From Spirosoma spitsbergense DSM 19989 (lineage in GTDB: Bacteria > Bacteroidota > Bacteroidia > Cytophagales > Spirosomataceae), in the NCBI RefSeq assembly GCF_000374085.1, contig NZ_KB893570.1, positions 65,155 through 129,154 of the forward strand: a DNA stretch of 64,000 bases, written 5' to 3'. The notes under the pieces are model-generated. The model made no database searches. It was not told where the DNA came from and saw nothing but the letters and a program-made list of their open reading frames with translations. The position numbers were made by a program, and so were the translations under genes. Positions 18,883-27,342 of this stretch are shown here, in pieces; the first letter of the stretch is position 1, and each line of letters starts with the position of its first letter.

Positions 18883-19404
18883 TTAGTGCGCGGCAGGAAT
18901 TAAACCCTGCGAATCGTGCCGGAGCAACATCTCAAACAACAGGACGGTAGCCGCAGCATCGCCCTGAGCCCGATGCCGTCCGTTGAGCGGAATACCCAGC
19001 GAATAGCAAAGTTTTCCTAAACTGTAGGATGGATGGCCCGGAATTAGTTTGCGACTCGTTCGGACGGTACAAAGGGTACGCCGGAAAAAATCGTATCCTA
19101 GCAAGTTCAATTCTTTTTGGACGAAAGCAAAGTCGAAATTAACGTTGTGTGCCACAAAAACAGCTCCTTCCGTAATGGAAAGCACATTGGTAGCTACCTC
19201 GGCAAAAGTAGGTGCGTTCTGCACCATTTCATCAGAAATACCCGTGAGATGGCGAATGAAGGGAGGTATGGGACAGCCGGGGTTCAACAGCGAATGAAAG
19301 GAGTCGACAACCTGTTTTCCATCGTGGCGGAAGATAGCGATTTCAGTAAGTCGTCCGGGGCCTTTTACATGCCCGGTTGTTTCAACATCAACGATACAAT
19401 ACAC
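18883..19404 (-). CDS. DEDDh 3'-5' exonuclease (DnaQ-like)
   Basis: A 173-residue protein made of a single exonuclease domain. The acidic residues are in DVETTG (ExoI), HNVNFDFAF (ExoII) and HRAQGDA (ExoIII, with the DEDDh histidine). It resembles the epsilon proofreading subunit of DNA polymerase III. Many Bacteroidota relatives carry an extra C-terminal GIY-YIG/UvrC-like part, which is absent here, so the specific role (proofreading, repair, RNA trimming) is open. The start codon is GTG at 19404. Confidence 0.85.
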   Translation of the reverse strand: MYCIVDVETTGHVKGPGRLTEIAIFRHDGKQVVDSFHSLLNPGCPIPPFIRHLTGISDEMVQNAPTFAEVATNVLSITEGAVFVAHNVNFDFAFVQKELNLLGYDFFRRTLCTVRTSRKLIPGHPSYSLGKLCYSLGIPLNGRHRAQGDAAATVLLFEMLLRHDSQGLIPAAH

Positions 19405-19477
19405 AACTGGTGATTTAGCAGTACCCCGTAAACAATTTTTGATGGGTAATGAGTTCGGTACGGGTAAGGGGTAAGAC

Positions 19478-20995
19478 TTATTCCTGAATTCCGTTCAGAG
19501 ACATGGAAACGGGCAGGGAATGATTATGAACTGACTTTCGGACTACAACCCCCTCACGAATCAGGCGAAGCGCATACGCCAATACGTAGTCCCGATTGGT
19601 CATCAGGTCATCGTAACTACGGGTGATGGCAAAATCCGGCTCAACGGTAAATCCATTAGCCCGGTCGGCAACAACGGCATGGGTCATTTTTTTCAGCGGA
19701 ATTCGAACCTGAAGTTTGGAGTACGGCAGAGTTACCGTTTTGAAATGGCCCGCAAAATCACCCCAGTACGCGCTGCCGCTGGCTTCGCCAATAAAGGTAC
19801 CCAGCCCTGCATCCAGTGTTTTGGCTAACACAGTGGTGGTTGCTGAAAACGAAGCGCCATTCATCAGGAAATACAGATTTCCCGAAAATGCGTCTTTACG
19901 GCGGGGGTGAAAGCGTTTGTGCGATAAACGGCTGGAAAAGCCCCCTGTCTTGTCGGTTTTGTATTGCAGGCTGAAATTCAAAGCTGACAGCGGATTCCAG
20001 CGATTGACCAGTTCGGCACGGGCAGCCTTTTTCATGGCTTCCTGCTCCATGAGTCTGAACGGCTCAGGCATCCAGTAACGGAGTAGCCGACCAGAGTTCA
20101 ACACCACTCCTCCCCCGTTTCCCTGCATATCGACAATGAGGTTTTGTACATTCTGCTGATGTATCTGCTTGAAAACGCGTTTCAATTGCCGGTTGAATGC
20201 CCACTGAAAGGGGTCCTTCTTTTTCAATCCCATGAAAGACGAGACCCGCAACACAGCCGTACGGGTAAGTGTATCAATCATATTGACCGATAAGTTTGCC
20301 GGTTGATTCAGTTCAACACCATACCGCTTGCGGATCGTCTGCCGGAAAGTACTGAGCGTTGGACAGGGTAAACAGGTTTTTTGAACCAGGGTATCACCAG
20401 CCAGTCGGTAAGTAATCGTAACCGTACTGGATGACCCATACCAAGCCGCGTAATAATCAGCGAACTGTACCAGGCTCCACTGTCGGCGACCAGTCAGGTT
20501 GTCCCCATCAGAACCAGAATGATCGATACTCATCAACGCGCGATGTAAATCACCAACGGTGCGGCCATTAATCGTGAGCAATTCGGTACCACGTACCAGG
20601 CTCGTATCTGCCGAAACATTATGACTGATGAAGTACTGATCCTCTACCGGCCGGATATAAAAGGGCAGAAAGTGCGTCTGCTTCCCAATATAATTTTTTC
20701 GGTGATTGAGGTTCGTATGACCGTCTTTTATGGCAGCAACCAGGGGACTGATGTGGCGAAAGAAAGGAAGATAGTCCATCGGCCCGGTCAATCCGTTATA
20801 CAACGAGTCGTAGAGTTGTTCCATTCGGGCCTGGGGCGTGTAATACCCCATACCGGGATGCAGTAAATCGAGTTTTCGCTTCAGGTAAGTGAGGTCAGTA
20901 CGAGTCTGCGCATCGGTAAGTACCTGGGCAGAGGCCGTAAGGCAGATCACTCCCGTTAGCAGACTCATCAAAAATAAGCTTCGGCCAGTCTTCAT
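19478..20995 (-). CDS. S41-family peptidase (C-terminal processing protease-like), exported
   Basis: A 505-residue protein with a signal peptide (cleavage near LTASAQ, residue 24). A helical N-terminal segment (LKRKLDLLHPGMGYY) is typical of the Bacteroidota IRBP/tricorn-like S41 subgroup. A PDZ-like part (residues about 110-175) and the S41 core follow, with NLIVDMQGNGGG and the likely nucleophile Ser384 in GASFSA, then FIGEASGSAYWGDFAG. The substrate is unknown. The 180-bp spacer upstream holds no feature I recognise. Confidence 0.82.
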   Translation of the reverse strand: MKTGRSLFLMSLLTGVICLTASAQVLTDAQTRTDLTYLKRKLDLLHPGMGYYTPQARMEQLYDSLYNGLTGPMDYLPFFRHISPLVAAIKDGHTNLNHRKNYIGKQTHFLPFYIRPVEDQYFISHNVSADTSLVRGTELLTINGRTVGDLHRALMSIDHSGSDGDNLTGRRQWSLVQFADYYAAWYGSSSTVTITYRLAGDTLVQKTCLPCPTLSTFRQTIRKRYGVELNQPANLSVNMIDTLTRTAVLRVSSFMGLKKKDPFQWAFNRQLKRVFKQIHQQNVQNLIVDMQGNGGGVVLNSGRLLRYWMPEPFRLMEQEAMKKAARAELVNRWNPLSALNFSLQYKTDKTGGFSSRLSHKRFHPRRKDAFSGNLYFLMNGASFSATTTVLAKTLDAGLGTFIGEASGSAYWGDFAGHFKTVTLPYSKLQVRIPLKKMTHAVVADRANGFTVEPDFAITRSYDDLMTNRDYVLAYALRLIREGVVVRKSVHNHSLPVSMSLNGIQE

Positions 20996-21175
20996 CGGTA
21001 CAGATTACGGTGACACTCCATCTTTTCTGATGAAGTATTTTTTGTACGGTGAAGATAAAATCTGGCGTAACTATAATCAAGTTAAAATGTTTAAAGATGA
21101 GATAAAATTTTGTATTAAGCCCGAAGCGCAGTCTATTGACGCACCAGGAGCTGATTCTGTACTATCACACGGTAG

Positions 21176-21412
21176 CTATTGATCTTTACGATGAGGAATG
21201 ACAGTCCAGTGTTTCACGCCTGGAAGATGCTCCCCTACAATAGCAGCCGCCACATCTTCTAAGTTTTCTTCGTTCGTAATAAAAAACAAGCTTTCAATGT
21301 CTTTCTCATTTTGGGTGGTACGTACCTCATAATACTCGTTGTGGTGCTCGATCGCGTGTCTTTCGACAAGTTGGTACTGGGCCATATTTTTCAGCAATAG
21401 GTGAGTAAGCAT
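21176..21412 (-). CDS. Small protein of unknown function
   Basis: An open frame of 78 residues if read from the Met at 21412; the frame extends to 21454, and a shorter start exists at 21385. The composition is that of a soluble acidic protein (EHHNEYYEVRTTQNEKDIESLFF, then ENLEDVAAAIVGEHLPGVKHW). The alternation suggests a small alpha/beta fold. I do not recognise the family. It sits alone, divergent from the DUF177-rpmF cluster. Confidence 0.5.
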   Translation of the reverse strand: MLTHLLLKNMAQYQLVERHAIEHHNEYYEVRTTQNEKDIESLFFITNEENLEDVAAAIVGEHLPGVKHWTVIPHRKDQ

Positions 21413-21563
21413 AACCCATTTTAATACAATTGGTTTAGCTGATCCTGTTGGCAAAAGGTAGAGACACCAACGGACTACCCACCAGCCTGTCCCTTAAATA
21501 CTATCTAACCCGTAAAAGCCAAAAACCTTTTTTACTTCACTTTCCTGATTGACAAACATTTTG

Positions 21564-21571
21564 TACCTTTG
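21564..21571 (+). promoter_or_regulatory. -7 box of the DUF177-rpmF cluster
   Basis: TACCTTTG fits the TAnnTTTG consensus. It predicts a transcript start near 21578 and a leader of about 23 nt before the GTG at 21601, which supports that start codon. Confidence 0.65.
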
Positions 21572-21600
21572 CGGTCTTAATTTTTGAAAGCATAGACAAG

Positions 21601-22137
21601 GTGACTCCGTTACGCGCATACGACATTCATATTGTTGGATTAGACAACAAGCGATACGAGTACGATTTTGCGTCGGACAGTACCTTCTTCGCGTCACTGG
21701 ATCAGGAACTGATTGCAAAAGGTAACGTTCAAACACACCTGATTCTGGATAAGTCGGAGACAATGATTCGGCTGGATTTTCACATTATAGGTTTTGTTGA
21801 GCAAACCTGTGACAGAAGCCTCGATGAATATGAGGAGCCGGTTGATACCAGGCAAACCATGTTGCTGAAATTTGGCGACCACAATGAAGAGTTGAGTGAT
21901 GAAATTGAACTCATCGAGCGGAATACAACGACCATTAACGTAGCCCGTTATATTTTTGAGTTCATCAGTCTGTCTTTACCCATGAAACGGCTTCACCCCC
22001 GTTTTCGGAACGAAGAAGAAGGCGACGACGAAGAGAATGGTAAAATAATTTACCGTTCCGATTCAGAAGAAAACGAAGAGGATCAGTCGGGTGTTGACCC
22101 CCGCTGGGCCGCTTTGAGAAAATTGAGTGATAATTAA
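21601..22137 (+). CDS. DUF177 (YceD-like) protein, 23S rRNA accumulation factor family
   Basis: A 178-residue protein with the DUF177 layout: an N-terminal beta-rich half, a middle motif where the CxRCL pattern would be (here QTCDRSLDEYEEPV) and an acidic C-terminal tail (EEEGDDEEN and following). In E. coli the family member YceD is needed for normal 23S rRNA levels. Identification rests strongly on position, immediately upstream of rpmF, which is conserved across bacteria. The start is GTG, supported by the nearby -7 box. Confidence 0.8.
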   Translation: MTPLRAYDIHIVGLDNKRYEYDFASDSTFFASLDQELIAKGNVQTHLILDKSETMIRLDFHIIGFVEQTCDRSLDEYEEPVDTRQTMLLKFGDHNEELSDEIELIERNTTTINVARYIFEFISLSLPMKRLHPRFRNEEEGDDEENGKIIYRSDSEENEEDQSGVDPRWAALRKLSDN

Positions 22138-22178
22138 GACAATTAATTAGTTCGTGCCGGGCACCGGTGCGATTTGAC

Positions 22179-22249
22179 GTTTGTAGTAGCTGCTGTGGCT
22201 CCTACAATGAACTATAAACCGCGCCGGCGAACCGGCTTAAACTACAAAC
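22179..22249 (+). promoter_or_regulatory. Foldable leader in front of rpmF
   Basis: GTTTGTAGT (22179-22187) pairs with ACTACAAAC (22241-22249), and inside it GCCGG pairs with CCGGC around CGAA near 22223-22236. The outer stem ends 6 nt before the L32 start, so the structure could mask initiation. Autoregulation by L32 is possible but not shown. Confidence 0.4.
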
Positions 22250-22255
22250 TGAACA

Positions 22256-22450
22256 ATGGCACATCCAAAACGACGCCACTCCAGCACCCGGCGCGATAAG
22301 CGCAGAACTCATTACAAAGCGACACCGGTAGCACTGTCTACAGATGCTCAAACCGGCGAAGTGCATCAGCGCCACCACGCCCACATTTTTGAGGGAAATC
22401 TTTTTTATAAAGGGCAGATGATTGTCGAGAATTACGCCAAAACGGCCTAA
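22256..22450 (+). CDS. rpmF: 50S ribosomal protein L32 (zinc-free form)
   Basis: A 64-residue protein beginning MAHPKRRHSSTRRDKRRTHYKA, the L32 signature. The four zinc-ribbon cysteines of the C+ form are absent; the corresponding region reads STDAQTGEVHQRHHAHIFEGNL. The YYKG-type end (FYKGQMIVENYA) is kept. Cys-free L32 occurs in other Bacteroidota to my knowledge. The gene lies between DUF177 and plsX in the standard order. Confidence 0.95.
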   Translation: MAHPKRRHSSTRRDKRRTHYKATPVALSTDAQTGEVHQRHHAHIFEGNLFYKGQMIVENYAKTA

Positions 22451-22466
22451 ATCTGATCGATTTTTG

Positions 22467-22514
22467 AAGAGTATTTCGTTGACGTCTTTCCCAGGATGAA
22501 CGCGAAATACTTTT
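22467..22514. repeat. Inverted repeat in the rpmF-plsX spacer
   Basis: Arms 22467-22478 and 22503-22514 match at 11 of 12 positions. The left arm begins 16 nt after the rpmF stop, but the right arm is 82 nt from the plsX start. A second short pair (ACCTCCC/GGGAGGT) lies between there and the plsX start. It may be a processing or partial termination structure. Confidence 0.45.
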
Positions 22515-22596
22515 TTATTGCCTGTCACCTCCCTATTTTTACGCATATTTACTTTACCATTCAACTTACCTGGGAGGTATTGAACAAACCGAGTCG

Positions 22597-23538
22597 ATGA
22601 AAATTGCAGTGGATGCAATGGGTGGCGATTTTGCCCCCGAAGCAATTGTAGAAGGAGTACTATTGGCCGCTGCTGAATTGCCGGAACATGTAACCATTGT
22701 ACTTATCGGCAGACAGGCTTCCGTAACACCCCTGCTTCAAAACCATAATTCTGAAGCAGTTGCCCGTATTGAGCTGGTCAACGCCGATGATGTAATTGAT
22801 ATGAGTGAGCACCCTACAAAGGCGCTCTCGCAGAAGCCCAATTCCAGCATCGGAGTTGGGTTTAAGCTTTTGAAAGACAGACAGATTGATGCCTTTTGCA
22901 GCGCCGGAAACACGGGCGCCATGCATGTAGGTGCCCTGTTTAGTATTAAAGCAATCGAAGGCATTCTGCGCCCCTGCATTGCAGGCTTTGTTCCTCAGGT
23001 TACGGGCGGTTATGCCATTATGCTTGATATTGGGGCTAACGCCGACTGTAAGCCGGAAGTACTTGAGCAATTTGGCCATGTAGGGTCAATCTATGCGAAG
23101 TATGTATTTGGTATTGACCGGCCCCGGGTAGCCCTGATGAACATCGGTTCTGAAGAACAGAAGGGTTCCTTGGTCGCGCAGGCAACTCATCAGCTACTGA
23201 AAGATAATCAGCACATTAACTTCGTTGGCAACATAGAAGGCGGAGACTTTTTCGATGCGAAAGCCGATGTTATTGTAACGGATGGATTTACAGGCAATGT
23301 TCTGTTTAAACTGGGGGAATCCTTTTACCAGGTAGCTAACAAGCGTGGCATACAGGATGATTTCCTGGATAAAACCAACTACGAATCGGTCGGTGGCAGT
23401 CCGATTCTGGGTGTGAATGGTAATGTGATTATTGCTCATGGTATTTCCTCCCCGCTGGCTATAAAAAATATGATTGGCCTGGCCATCCGGCAGGTGGAGT
23501 CCGATTCATATGTCAAAATTGCCCAGGCATTGAGTTAA
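22597..23538 (+). CDS. plsX: Phosphate acyltransferase
   Basis: Converts acyl-ACP to acyl-phosphate, the donor used by PlsY at the start of phospholipid synthesis; a peripheral membrane enzyme. The 313 residues match the family. Signatures are KIAVDAMGGDFAPEAIVEG at the N-terminus, CSAGNTGA, MLDIGANADCKPE, ALMNIGSEEQKG, NIEGGD and VTDGFTGNV. It is followed by fabH, as in many bacteria. Confidence 0.97.
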   Translation: MKIAVDAMGGDFAPEAIVEGVLLAAAELPEHVTIVLIGRQASVTPLLQNHNSEAVARIELVNADDVIDMSEHPTKALSQKPNSSIGVGFKLLKDRQIDAFCSAGNTGAMHVGALFSIKAIEGILRPCIAGFVPQVTGGYAIMLDIGANADCKPEVLEQFGHVGSIYAKYVFGIDRPRVALMNIGSEEQKGSLVAQATHQLLKDNQHINFVGNIEGGDFFDAKADVIVTDGFTGNVLFKLGESFYQVANKRGIQDDFLDKTNYESVGGSPILGVNGNVIIAHGISSPLAIKNMIGLAIRQVESDSYVKIAQALS

Positions 23539-23546
23539 TTTATGCT

Positions 23547-23591
23547 TTACGGTTAATGACAGACTGTTGACCCATACTTCATTAAGCGTAA
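23547..23591. repeat. Stop-to-start inverted repeat, plsX-fabH spacer
   Basis: Arms 23547-23559 and 23579-23591 match at 12 of 13 positions. The left arm begins 9 nt after the plsX stop and the right arm ends 16 nt before the fabH start. The right arm overlaps the -7 box of the fabH promoter. Confidence 0.6.
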
Positions 23592-23596
23592 CTTTG
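23567..23596 (+). promoter_or_regulatory. Internal promoter for fabH-efp-accB-accC
   Basis: TTG (23567-23569), a 19-nt spacer and TAACTTTG (23589-23596) form the best-fitting Bacteroidota promoter in the window. The predicted leader is only a few nucleotides long before the fabH start at 23608. Confidence 0.7.
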
Positions 23597-23607
23597 TACC
23601 CCAACTT

Positions 23608-24591
23608 ATGAGTAAAGCTGCCATAACAGGAATTCACGGCTACGTTCCCGACTACATACTGACCAATGCAGAGTTGGAGCGTATGGTGGATACAAATGAT
23701 GAATGGATTACAAGTCGCACCGGTATTAAAGAACGGCATATCCTGAAAGGCGAAGGTATGGGGTCCTCGCACATGGGGTCGAAAGCAGTAGCAGGCTTGC
23801 TCGAAAAGATGAATATTAAGCCTGAACAGGTTGATTTACTCATTTGTGCCACAACGACCCCCGATTACGTGTTTCCCTGTACCGCTAACCTGATTTGCGA
23901 TATGGTGGGTATTCGTAATATAGGAAGCTTTGACATTCAGGCCGCCTGTTCCGGTTTTCTGTATGCCCTTACCATTGGAACACAGTTTATTGAAACAGGA
24001 AAGTACAGGAAAGTAATCGTTGTAGGCGCCGATAAAATGTCGGCCATTACCGATTATACAGACCGCACTACCTGCGTTCTATTCGGCGATGGGGCCGGAG
24101 CTGTGATGCTCGAGCCTAACGACGAGGGCGTAGGTGTCCTCGACTCCATTATTAAATCGGACGGCAGTGGCCAGAATCACCTCTTGCAGAAAGCGGGCGG
24201 CAGCCGCTATCCGCCCTCGCACGAAACAGTAGAGAAACGCTGGCATTACGTTTATCAGGATGGGCCGTCCGTTTTTAAATTCGCAGTTAAAAACATGGCT
24301 GATGTATCCGCTGAAATAATGGAACGGAATCATCTATCAGGCTCTGATGTAGCTTGGTTGGTGCCTCATCAGGCCAACAAACGCATTATTGATGCTACCG
24401 CTCACCGGATGGGTATCGAGTCCGACAGAGTCATGCTCAATATTCACAAGTACGGCAACACCACAGCGGCCACTATCCCCTTGTGTCTATTTGATTATGA
24501 GTCGCAGTTAAAAAAAGGGGACAATCTGATTATGGCTGCTTTCGGGGGTGGCTTTACATGGGGGGCTGCCTATATAAAGTGGGCCTATTAA
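23608..24591 (+). CDS. fabH: 3-oxoacyl-ACP synthase III
   Basis: Starts fatty acid synthesis by condensing acyl-CoA with malonyl-ACP. The 327-residue enzyme has the full catalytic triad: Cys114 (QAACSGF), His254 (PHQANK) and Asn284 (KYGNTT). The C-terminal [13 protein letters not shown] is typical. It sits between plsX and efp and has its own promoter. Confidence 0.97.
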   Translation: MSKAAITGIHGYVPDYILTNAELERMVDTNDEWITSRTGIKERHILKGEGMGSSHMGSKAVAGLLEKMNIKPEQVDLLICATTTPDYVFPCTANLICDMVGIRNIGSFDIQAACSGFLYALTIGTQFIETGKYRKVIVVGADKMSAITDYTDRTTCVLFGDGAGAVMLEPNDEGVGVLDSIIKSDGSGQNHLLQKAGGSRYPPSHETVEKRWHYVYQDGPSVFKFAVKNMADVSAEIMERNHLSGSDVAWLVPHQANKRIIDATAHRMGIESDRVMLNIHKYGNTTAATIPLCLFDYESQLKKGDNLIMAAFGGGFTWGAAYIKWAY

Positions 24592-24606
24592 TTTTTATGT
24601 ATGGTA

Positions 24607-24658
24607 TATGATATAGGATGTATTTTCCTCTACCATGTATTATACATCTTACATCATA
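24607..24658. repeat. Stop-to-start inverted repeat, fabH-efp spacer
   Basis: Arms 24607-24622 and 24643-24658 match at 14 of 16 positions. The left arm starts 16 nt after the fabH stop and the right arm ends 11 nt before the efp start. The right arm, TACATCTTACATCATA, contains no G and is made of repeated TACATC-like words. Confidence 0.65.
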
Positions 24659-24669
24659 CATCTTAAACA

Positions 24670-25233
24670 ATGGCAACGACCGCAGACATTCGAAATGGAC
24701 TGGTCTTAGATTACAATAACGACCTTTTTCAAATTACAGAATTCCAACATGTTAAGCCCGGAAAAGGGGCTGCTTTCGTACGAACAAAGTTAAAAAGTCT
24801 CACGACTGGCCGCGTCATTGACAACACCTTCAATTCGGGTGCTACAATTTACCCGGTTCGTGTTGAACGTCGAAAATTCCAATACCTTTACAAAGACGAA
24901 GCCGGTTTTAACTTCATGGATCAGGAGACGTTCGATCAGATCAATCTGGACGAAAAAATCATTGATGGGGCAGATTTGATGAAGGAAGGTCAGGAAGTTG
25001 AAATTCTTATCAACGCCGAAAGTGACACGCCCCTTTCCTGCGAATTACCCCCATTTGTTGAACTGGTAGTAACTTATGCAGAGCCGGGTATTAAAGGCGA
25101 TACAGCCAATAGCCCTAAAAAGCGGGTAGAAGTAGAGTCGGGTGCCAAGATTATGGTTCCACTTTTTATCGAGTCAGGAGCAAAAATTAAGGTTGATACC
25201 CGAACACGCGATTACGTAGAACGAGTGAAATAA
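24670..25233 (+). CDS. efp: Elongation factor P
   Basis: Rescues ribosomes stalled at proline stretches. The 187-residue protein has the three-domain EF-P layout. The modification-site loop is KPGKGAAF with Lys32 at the position of E. coli Lys34. The conserved C-terminal end is IKVDTRTRDYVERVK. No modification enzyme gene is in the window. It lies between fabH and accB in a conserved order. Confidence 0.97.
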   Translation: MATTADIRNGLVLDYNNDLFQITEFQHVKPGKGAAFVRTKLKSLTTGRVIDNTFNSGATIYPVRVERRKFQYLYKDEAGFNFMDQETFDQINLDEKIIDGADLMKEGQEVEILINAESDTPLSCELPPFVELVVTYAEPGIKGDTANSPKKRVEVESGAKIMVPLFIESGAKIKVDTRTRDYVERVK

Positions 25234-25251
25234 GTCTTTGAATGATCTATT

Positions 25252-25328
25252 ATAAATGATGAATGATGAATAAATAGCCGCTTCGGTTATGGTTAATGTG
25301 TTTTCAGGATGCATCATTCATCATTTAT
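25252..25328. repeat. Stop-to-start inverted repeat, efp-accB spacer (17 bp perfect)
   Basis: Arms 25252-25268 and 25312-25328 are exact reverse complements, built from the tandem word ATGATGA. The left arm starts 18 nt after the efp stop and the right arm ends 12 nt before the accB start. The right arm is free of G. Confidence 0.8.
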
Positions 25329-25340
25329 GGTTCAAGCACT

Positions 25341-25820
25341 ATGAGTACACAAGATATACAGCAACTTATTGACTTCATCTCCCAATCAGGCTTGGATGAG
25401 GTTAACATCGAGACAACCGACCTGAAGATCAGCGTTAAGCGGTACGGTCAAAATCCCCCATCGGCTCCCGTTGCCATGGCGGCACCAGTCACCCCTGCCT
25501 TGCAAATGCAGGCTTCGACACCAGTACCTGCGGCTTCGACACAGGTAGCAGCTTCACCACCAAAGGCTGATACATCGAACTACATTACCATTAAGTCCCC
25601 CATGATCGGTACATTCTATCGGTCAGTCAATCCTGAGTCGCCCATGTTTGTAGAAGTTGGTGACAGTATCAGTGAGGGTAAAGTGGTATGCATCATTGAA
25701 GCCATGAAATTGTTCAACGAAATCGAATCAGAGATTTCGGGGCGTATTGTGAAAATACTTGTCGAAAATGCGACTCCCGTCGAGTATGACCAGCCGTTGT
25801 TTTTGGTAGAACCCATTTAA
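25341..25820 (+). CDS. accB: Acetyl-CoA carboxylase biotin carboxyl carrier protein
   Basis: Carries the biotin of acetyl-CoA carboxylase, the first committed step of fatty acid synthesis. The start at 25341 gives 159 residues beginning MSTQDIQQLIDFI; the longer frame would run back through the inverted repeat. A Pro/Ala-rich linker (about 37-78) precedes the biotinyl domain, with biotinylated Lys123 in EAMKLFNEI and the thumb-bearing sequence before it. It is paired with accC. Confidence 0.97.
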   Translation: MSTQDIQQLIDFISQSGLDEVNIETTDLKISVKRYGQNPPSAPVAMAAPVTPALQMQASTPVPAASTQVAASPPKADTSNYITIKSPMIGTFYRSVNPESPMFVEVGDSISEGKVVCIIEAMKLFNEIESEISGRIVKILVENATPVEYDQPLFLVEPI

Positions 25821-25821
25821 C

Positions 25822-25895
25822 TGAAAGAGTGAAAGAGCGAAAGAGCGAAAGGGTGTCTAGAACATTTTTCGCTCTTTCGCTCTTTCACTCTTTCA
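25822..25895. repeat. Stop-to-start inverted repeat, accB-accC spacer (29 bp perfect)
   Basis: Arms 25822-25850 and 25867-25895 are exact reverse complements around a 16-nt loop. The left arm is a tandem array of the octamer GAAAGAG(C/T). It begins 1 nt after the accB stop and the right arm ends 11 nt before the accC start. No T run follows, so it is not a normal terminator. Confidence 0.9.
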
Positions 25896-25906
25896 CTCTT
25901 TAGACC

Positions 25907-27250
25907 ATGTTTAAAAAAATTCTTATCGCCAATCGGGGCGAGATTGCGTTACGTATTATCCGTACCTGTCGCGAGATGAACATCAAAACGGTTGCCGTTT
26001 ACTCGACGGCCGACCGAGATAGTTTGCACGTACGCTTTGCCGATGAAGCTGTATGTATTGGTCCTCCCGCAAGCCGCCAATCGTACCTGAGTATTCCTAA
26101 CATCATTTCAGCAGCCGAAGTAACCGGAGCCGACGCTATTCATCCTGGCTATGGATTCTTGTCGGAGAATGCCGAGTTTTCCCAGATATGTGCCGACTAC
26201 GGTATCAAGTTTATTGGGGCAACCGCCGAACAAATTAATGGCATGGGCGATAAGGCTACGGCTAAAGCGACCATGAAAGCAGCTGGTGTACCGGTCATTC
26301 CCGGCTCAGAAGGACTGCTGGAGTCATTTGAGCAGGGCCAGAAATTGTCGGCGGCTATGGGTTATCCAGTCATTGTGAAGGCAACGGCCGGTGGCGGTGG
26401 TCGAGGAATGCGGATTGTTCGGTCGGAAGGAGAATTTGAAAAGGCCTGGAATGATGCCCGCACCGAAGCCGGAGCCGCTTTCGGCAACGACGGCCTATAC
26501 CTGGAGAAATACGTTGAAGAGCCGCGCCATATCGAAATTCAGATTATTGGTGATCAATTCGGTAAAGTCTGCCATTTGTCGGAAAGGGATTGCTCCATTC
26601 AGCGCCGGCATCAGAAATTAATTGAAGAGACGCCGTCGCCAATCGTATCTGATGAACTTCGGCAACGAATGGGCGAGGCTGCCATAAAAGGAGCACAAGC
26701 CATTGGCTACGAAGGAGCCGGAACCGTTGAGTTTCTGGTGGATAAACATGGAGATTTTTACTTCATGGAGATGAACACCCGGATTCAGGTAGAGCACCCG
26801 ATTACGGAGGAAGTAACCGACTTTGATTTAATAAAAGAGCAAATTAAGGTAGCGGCAGGCACCGAGATTTCAGGACGCAACTACACTCCGAAACTGTTTG
26901 CCATGGAGTGCCGCATTAATGCTGAAGACCCGGCTAATGGGTTTCGGCCATCACCGGGTAAAATCACGAACCTTCACTTCCCCGGTGGTCATGGTGTCCG
27001 GATTGACAGCCATGTGTACAGCGGCTATACTATTCCACCAAACTATGACTCGATGATTGCCAAATTGATTGTATCGGGTCAATCACGGGAAGAAGTGATT
27101 ACCCGCATGAAACGAGCTTTGCAGGAGTTCGTTATCGAAGGTATAAAAACGACGATTCCCTTTCATATCCGATTGATGGATGATCCTAAATTCCAATCAG
27201 GTCAGTTCACAACCGCCTTTCTGGATACGTTTGATTTTAGCAAGTTGTAG
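25907..27250 (+). CDS. accC: Acetyl-CoA carboxylase, biotin carboxylase subunit
   Basis: ATP-dependent carboxylation of the biotin on AccB. The 447 residues match the family. Signatures are [22 protein letters not shown] at the N-terminus, [13 protein letters not shown], the ATP-grasp glycine loop [31 protein letters not shown] with the catalytic Arg, and [14 protein letters not shown]. It ends the cluster and is followed by a terminator. Confidence 0.98.
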   Translation: MFKKILIANRGEIALRIIRTCREMNIKTVAVYSTADRDSLHVRFADEAVCIGPPASRQSYLSIPNIISAAEVTGADAIHPGYGFLSENAEFSQICADYGIKFIGATAEQINGMGDKATAKATMKAAGVPVIPGSEGLLESFEQGQKLSAAMGYPVIVKATAGGGGRGMRIVRSEGEFEKAWNDARTEAGAAFGNDGLYLEKYVEEPRHIEIQIIGDQFGKVCHLSERDCSIQRRHQKLIEETPSPIVSDELRQRMGEAAIKGAQAIGYEGAGTVEFLVDKHGDFYFMEMNTRIQVEHPITEEVTDFDLIKEQIKVAAGTEISGRNYTPKLFAMECRINAEDPANGFRPSPGKITNLHFPGGHGVRIDSHVYSGYTIPPNYDSMIAKLIVSGQSREEVITRMKRALQEFVIEGIKTTIPFHIRLMDDPKFQSGQFTTAFLDTFDFSKL

Positions 27251-27283
27251 AAAAAGGGCTTTAGTCCGTGATACCTCATTAGA

Positions 27284-27330
27284 AAATACGAGGTGGTCTG
27301 CTTTACTGGCAGGCCACCTCGTATTTTTTT
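27284..27330 (+). terminator. Terminator after accC
   Basis: An 18-bp stem (27284-27301 with 27309-27326, one G-U pair) with a 7-nt loop and a T run of seven. It separates the acc cluster from the symporter gene. Confidence 0.9.
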
Positions 27331-27342
27331 AATACCCACTGC

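Noticed and set aside
19405-19477. A spacer repeat between the S41 and exonuclease genes
   Set aside because: Only a 6-bp TACCCC/GGGGTA pair is visible and its base bias is opposite to the other spacers.
25822-25895. Reading the accB-accC repeat as a CRISPR array or microsatellite
   Set aside because: There are no regular spacers, and the octamer array is present as two exact inverted halves, not a single tandem tract.
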